Below the pieces are notes generated by a model that saw nothing but the letters and a program-made list of their open reading frames with translations, was not told the origin of the DNA and did no database searches. A DNA stretch of 40,248 bases. It comes from Caenimonas koreensis DSM 17982 (GTDB lineage: Bacteria > Pseudomonadota > Gammaproteobacteria > Burkholderiales > Burkholderiaceae_C). The position numbers were made by a program, and so were the translations under genes. The DNA lies in assembly GCF_009646335.1 (NCBI RefSeq), contig NZ_WJBU01000029.1, positions 1 to 40,248 of the forward strand, read 5' to 3'. Below, in pieces: positions 39,929 through 40,248 of the stretch (position 1 is its first letter; each line of letters starts with the position of its first letter).

Positions 39929-39967
39929 GTGTCTACCAGACACCAAACCCGCCGGGCTACGGCGGGT
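39929..39967. other. two hairpins between tRNA-Trp and secE
   Basis: GTGTCT-ACC-AGACAC (39929-39943) and ACCCGCC/GGCGGGT (39947-39953 and 39961-39967) are adjacent stems. Only the + strand side of the second is followed by a T-rich run (CTTCTTTTT). On the minus strand, the direction of the genes, they probably serve as tRNA-mRNA processing sites rather than a full stop. Confidence 0.5.
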
Positions 39968-40020
39968 CTTCTTTTTCGCCGGTCACACGGACCGGCTTGG
40001 TTTTCTCGGTGCCACTCAGG

Positions 40021-40096
40021 TGGCAGGGGCAGTAGGAATCGAACCTACAACCTTCGGTTTTGGAGACCGACGCTCTGCCAATTGAGCTATACCCCT
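40021..40096 (-). tRNA. tRNA-Trp(CCA)
   Basis: A 76-base cloverleaf with encoded CCA. The acceptor stem AGGGGTA/TGCCCCT pairs with one G-U, the anticodon loop in GGTCTCCAAAACC gives CCA (Trp), and the T arm is GTAGG-TTCGATT-CCTAC. It stands between tuf and secE, the standard place in proteobacteria. Confidence 0.97.
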
Positions 40097-40105
40097 TCAG
40101 TCAAC

Positions 40106-40248
40106 TCACTCGAGAATCTTAGCCACGACGCCCGAGCCCACGGTCTTGCCGCCTTCGCGAATAGCGAAGCGCAGGCCTTCCTGCATGGCGATCGGGTTGA
40201 TCAGCTTCACGGTGATCGAGACGTTGTCGCCCGGCATCACCATCTCTT
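40106..40248 (-). CDS. tuf: elongation factor Tu, C-terminal part (cut by window edge)
   Basis: The last 46 codons and stop of EF-Tu: [20 protein letters not shown] followed by [19 protein letters not shown] and the end AKILE. This is domain 3 of the GTPase that delivers aminoacyl-tRNA. The 5' part lies outside the window. The stop TGA is at 40108-40106, ten bases before tRNA-Trp. Confidence 0.97.
   Translation of the reverse strand, partial: EMVMPGDNVSITVKLINPIAMQEGLRFAIREGGKTVGSGVVAKILE

Noticed and set aside
39885..40085. Short + strand frame ending VGIEPTTFGFGDRRSAN
   Set aside because: This is antisense tRNA-Trp, another known artefact.

Overview
The window is a bacterial chromosome segment with high G+C. 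The order tuf, tRNA-Trp, secE, nusG, rplK, rplA, rplJ, rplL, rpoB, rpoC, the order rsmB, DUF4390, ntrY, ntrX, and a pilU followed by a cyclic-nucleotide-binding gene together point to a betaproteobacterium of the order Burkholderiales, probably near Comamonadaceae/Sphaerotilaceae. The genus cannot be fixed from the sequence alone.

Layout, left to right. (1) 1-3270: a Gabija-like anti-phage pair, an OLD-family ATPase/Toprim nuclease (GajA-like) overlapping a UvrD-like helicase (GajB-like). The first gene has no ordinary start codon upstream of its Walker A motif. (2) 3400-9829: a nitroreductase and an exported alpha/beta hydrolase on the + strand, then a minus-strand run: a GT-A-like protein flanked by a 33-bp direct repeat, a small conserved-looking protein, a GreA/GreB-like factor, a GSU2403-type nucleotidyltransferase whose start codon lies in a 14-bp palindrome, a cNMP-binding protein and PilU. 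(3) about 9880-17620: an accessory island that I read as an undescribed peptide-modification (RiPP-like) locus. It has a PqqD-like recognition protein, a B12-binding radical SAM enzyme and a GNAT transferase in one overlapping operon. A convergent helical-repeat protein follows, then an 84-residue leader-type peptide, a hairpin, a JmjC/RoxA-like oxygenase whose iron-binding Asp is replaced by Gly (HxG, as in Fe/2-oxoglutarate halogenases), and a convergent TonB-dependent receptor. (4) 17620-21330: a decayed minus-strand reading frame, an MscS-family channel, a HepT/MntA toxin-antitoxin pair, tRNA-Phe, a truncated lipoprotein-like fragment, a strong bidirectional terminator and a REP-like palindrome. 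(5) 21326-27700: the NtrYX two-component system with DUF4390 and RsmB, an orphan exported protein and a LemA protein. (6) 27727-40248: the RNA polymerase/ribosomal-protein cluster, all on the minus strand, running leftwards from the 3' end of tuf to a strong terminator after rpoC.

How the parts fit. Region 6 is housekeeping and ordinary. Region 3 is the part most likely to hold a new system. In my reading the PqqD protein presents a peptide to the radical SAM enzyme, the GNAT and JmjC-fold proteins add further modifications, and the TonB receptor recognises or takes up the product or a metal complex of it. That scheme is inference from family content, shared boundaries and compact overlapping gene ends. 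No product or precursor is proven.
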